Shown one piece after another: positions 62,582-64,000 of a stretch of DNA of 64,000 bases. How positions within the stretch are numbered: position 1 is the stretch's first letter; every line of letters starts with the position of its first letter. This DNA is from Stutzerimonas degradans (GTDB lineage: Bacteria > Pseudomonadota > Gammaproteobacteria > Pseudomonadales > Pseudomonadaceae): NCBI RefSeq assembly GCF_024448505.1, contig NZ_JAMOHV010000002.1:310001-374000 (forward strand), given 5' to 3'. The translations under genes were made by a program, and so were the position numbers. Below the pieces are notes generated by a model. The model had not been told where the DNA came from. It worked only from the letters and a program-made list of their open reading frames with translations, and searched no databases.

Positions 62582-62598
62582 ATAGTACGCCAGTGGCG
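62582..62598 (-). promoter_or_regulatory. Promoter and operator-like palindrome of the toxin-antitoxin pair
   Basis: On the minus strand TACTAT (62587-62582) can serve as a -10 box. It abuts the palindrome CGCCA-C-TGGCG (62598-62588), about 13-23 bp before the toxin start. The overlap suits autorepression by the HTH antitoxin. Confidence 0.45.
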
Positions 62599-62619
62599 CA
62601 CCCCCTTCAATTGATTCGA

Positions 62620-63627
62620 TTACTGGCTGGCGAGCGGTAACGTGATGCCGGCCAACGGTCCTAACCTGATCGCATCGTTCAAATGCTCAGGCGCGAGGTG
62701 GGCATATCTCATCGTCATGTTCAGCGAGGCATGGCCCAGGATCTCTTTTAGCGTCACGATATGGCCACCGCCCATGATGAAGTGAGCCGCGAAGGTGTGG
62801 CGCAGGATGTGGCTTGCCTGTCCGCGTGGTGGCTTGATCGAGGTCGAGAGCAGGACCAGCCGAAACGCGCCAATGCAGTTGGTGAACGGCCCGTAGGTTT
62901 GCCAGTGCATCTTGATCGCCGCCACCAGCTCGGGCGTTACCGGAACCATCCGCACCCGTTTCGACTTGGTATTGGCGAACACCAGGGCGTTGCCTCTGAT
63001 CCGCTCCGGTCGCAGCGCTTGAGCCTCACCCCACCTCGCCCCGGTCGCCAAGCAGATCCGCGCCACCATCGCCGGATGTGGAGACGTGGTCCGCGCCTGG
63101 AGTGCATCGAGCAGCTCGGAGATCTGCGGCTTGGTCAGGTAGGCCAAGGGGCGCTCCTGCAACCGAACCGGACGAATACGGGTGAACGGACAGGGATAGT
63201 CGATCACATCGAGTTTATGCAGCTCGTTGTAAACCGCTTTCAGATAGCCGAGGCGATTGTTCGCCGTCTTGCCGGTGACGCCTGCTGACATCCAACGCGC
63301 GCGTGTGGCGGCGATCTTTGCGCCATCAACCATACGAGCTACCGGATCACCCATCGCCTTTGCACACGCCCGCAGGATCGCCACACGTCGAACGCCATCG
63401 GAGAGCGAGACGCCGTGAAGATCGAACCACAGCTCGACCAGCTCTGACAGCCTGCGCTTGTCCTTTGGCCGCGGTGCCCAATCGTTGGATTCGCTGCACT
63501 TGGCTCGACAGGTCGCCTCGAAGCGCATTGCCTCGGCCTTGGTCTTCAGCGTCTTGCGGAAGCGCTTGCCTTTGACCGGCTCAACGTCGACCCGCCAGCG
63601 ACCGTCAGGGAGCTGCTGGATCGCCAT
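62620..63627 (-). CDS. Tyrosine integrase of a Pf-like prophage
   Basis: The 335-residue recombinase starts MAIQQLPDGRWRVDVEPVKG at an ATG that overlaps the preceding stop (TGATG). It has an N-terminal Arm-like domain and the catalytic set Arg198 (ATGARWGEA), His273-x-x-Arg276 (HILRHTFAA), His299 (GHASLN) and Tyr308 (MRYAHL). It resembles Pseudomonas filamentous-phage integrases that use tRNA-Gly. It is not the ICE integrase, which is expected at the other ICE end. A longer reading to 63645 is possible but less likely. Confidence 0.86.
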   Translation of the reverse strand: MAIQQLPDGRWRVDVEPVKGKRFRKTLKTKAEAMRFEATCRAKCSESNDWAPRPKDKRRLSELVELWFDLHGVSLSDGVRRVAILRACAKAMGDPVARMVDGAKIAATRARWMSAGVTGKTANNRLGYLKAVYNELHKLDVIDYPCPFTRIRPVRLQERPLAYLTKPQISELLDALQARTTSPHPAMVARICLATGARWGEAQALRPERIRGNALVFANTKSKRVRMVPVTPELVAAIKMHWQTYGPFTNCIGAFRLVLLSTSIKPPRGQASHILRHTFAAHFIMGGGHIVTLKEILGHASLNMTMRYAHLAPEHLNDAIRLGPLAGITLPLASQ

Positions 63628-64000
63628 CAGACCGCTCTGCCCCATCGAACGTGGCGCTCTTGAAGCAACGTCTTGATGTGCTTGTACAGATCGCGCTCGC
63701 TCATGTCCTTGGCGGCGTAGTGGTCACGAATGACCGGCCAGCATTCCCATTCCTTCAGTCGATCAAATGCGGTTTTAGCGCCCACTCGCTCCCGTGCCAG
63801 CAGGCTTACGAAGTTTCCCAGGAATAGCTCGACGTTCTTGCCGGAGAAGCCTCGCGAGGTCTTGTAGTAGCGCTTGTACTCGGTTTCATCGACCAGGGAG
63901 TCGACCGGCACATCGACACGAATATCGTCGCGAATCAGCGTCCAGATCGGCTCGTACTGCCCCGGACGATGCAGCAACTTGAACTGGCACAGCCCGTAGC
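63627..64000 (-). CDS. C-terminal part of a probable phage replication protein
   Basis: The frame is open to the right edge and reads YGLCQFKLLHRPGQYEPIWT, then TEYKRYYKTSRGFSGKNVEL and a helical C-terminus ending LQERHVRWGRAV. The layout (before the integrase, TGATG coupling) and style fit the replication initiator of Pf-type filamentous phages (II/X family). It is truncated by the window, so the assignment depends on context. No start codon is visible inside the window. Confidence 0.6.
   Translation of the reverse strand, partial: YGLCQFKLLHRPGQYEPIWTLIRDDIRVDVPVDSLVDETEYKRYYKTSRGFSGKNVELFLGNFVSLLARERVGAKTAFDRLKEWECWPVIRDHYAAKDMSERDLYKHIKTLLQERHVRWGRAV

Noticed and set aside
1-64000. CRISPR arrays, rRNA genes, intact tRNA genes
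   Set aside because: No regularly spaced direct repeats with unique spacers, and no rRNA or full tRNA sequence, were seen on reading both strands.

Overview
The window is high-GC Pseudomonas-type DNA. It holds the parA/alpA end of an integrative and conjugative element (ICE) of the ICEclc / PAGI-2 / PFGI-1 class, with two large cargo loads, and a short stretch beyond the element. The assignment rests on the ICE-specific gene families, a TOL-type catabolic operon, an 18-bp copy of the 3' end of tRNA-Gly at 61848-61865 (the usual attachment site of this class), and a Pf-like phage integrase beyond it. All calls come from reading the sequence; no database search was run.

Region 1 (1-15.7 kb) is a complete TOL meta-cleavage cargo: xylXYZLTEGFJQKIH on the minus strand from promoter Pm, then xylS (plus strand) and xylR (minus strand). 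Pm with both XylS half-sites, the sigma-54 promoter of xylS and an XylR upstream site are readable. Toluates or benzoate are converted by XylXYZ and XylL to catechols, cleaved by XylE (with XylT), and taken by XylGFJQKIH to pyruvate and acyl-CoA. The tail of xylR is not the pWW0 one and lies next to a damaged ISL3-family transposase. No upper-pathway genes are in view.

Region 2 (15.7-24.2 kb) holds conjugation genes on the minus strand: a TIGR03747/DUF4400 membrane protein, coupling protein TraD, a TIGR03765 protein, a lytic transglycosylase, a TIGR03759 thioredoxin-like protein, a coiled-coil protein, PilL2 and a large SNF2-like helicase. Region 3 (24.2-31.9 kb) is a run of small ICE accessory genes (adenine methyltransferase-like, DUF3275, DUF3577, DUF3085 and unknowns). 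Nearly every spacer carries a GC-rich hairpin just upstream of the next ribosome binding site, and three spacers share a longer diverged repeat. One gene of unknown function (32.2-33.3 kb) lies on the opposite strand.

Region 4 (33.9-44.8 kb) is the replication, partition and regulatory core: topB, ssb, DUF3158, TIGR03761, a LOTUS-domain protein, an STY4528-type replication protein, DUF2857 and ParB proteins (BisC/BisD-like), a HicA-like small protein, ParA, AlpA and a BisR-like protein. Three copies of a palindrome (RCTATCCCC-Y-GGGGATAGY) stand before topB, the TIGR03761-DUF3158-ssb operon and the LOTUS gene. Two copies of CTGCAATTGCAG, 21 bp apart, stand before alpA. Palindromic repeats lie inside the STY4528 gene.

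Region 5 (45.3-61.7 kb) is a variant transmissible locus of protein quality control (TLQC, or locus of heat resistance). It holds an HTH protein, Hsp20, ClpG/ClpK, a phospholipase D-like protein, FtsH, a deleted thioredoxin, a frameshifted PAS-GGDEF-EAL protein, PsiE, an HtpX-like protease and a DegP-like protease. It is flanked by two related LysR genes, with IS66 and IS110 remnants at its left edge. Region 6 (61.8-64.0 kb) holds the ICE attachment site, a terminator, a HigBA-like toxin-antitoxin pair, a tyrosine integrase and the end of a probable phage replication gene, consistent with a Pf-like prophage at the same tRNA-Gly site.
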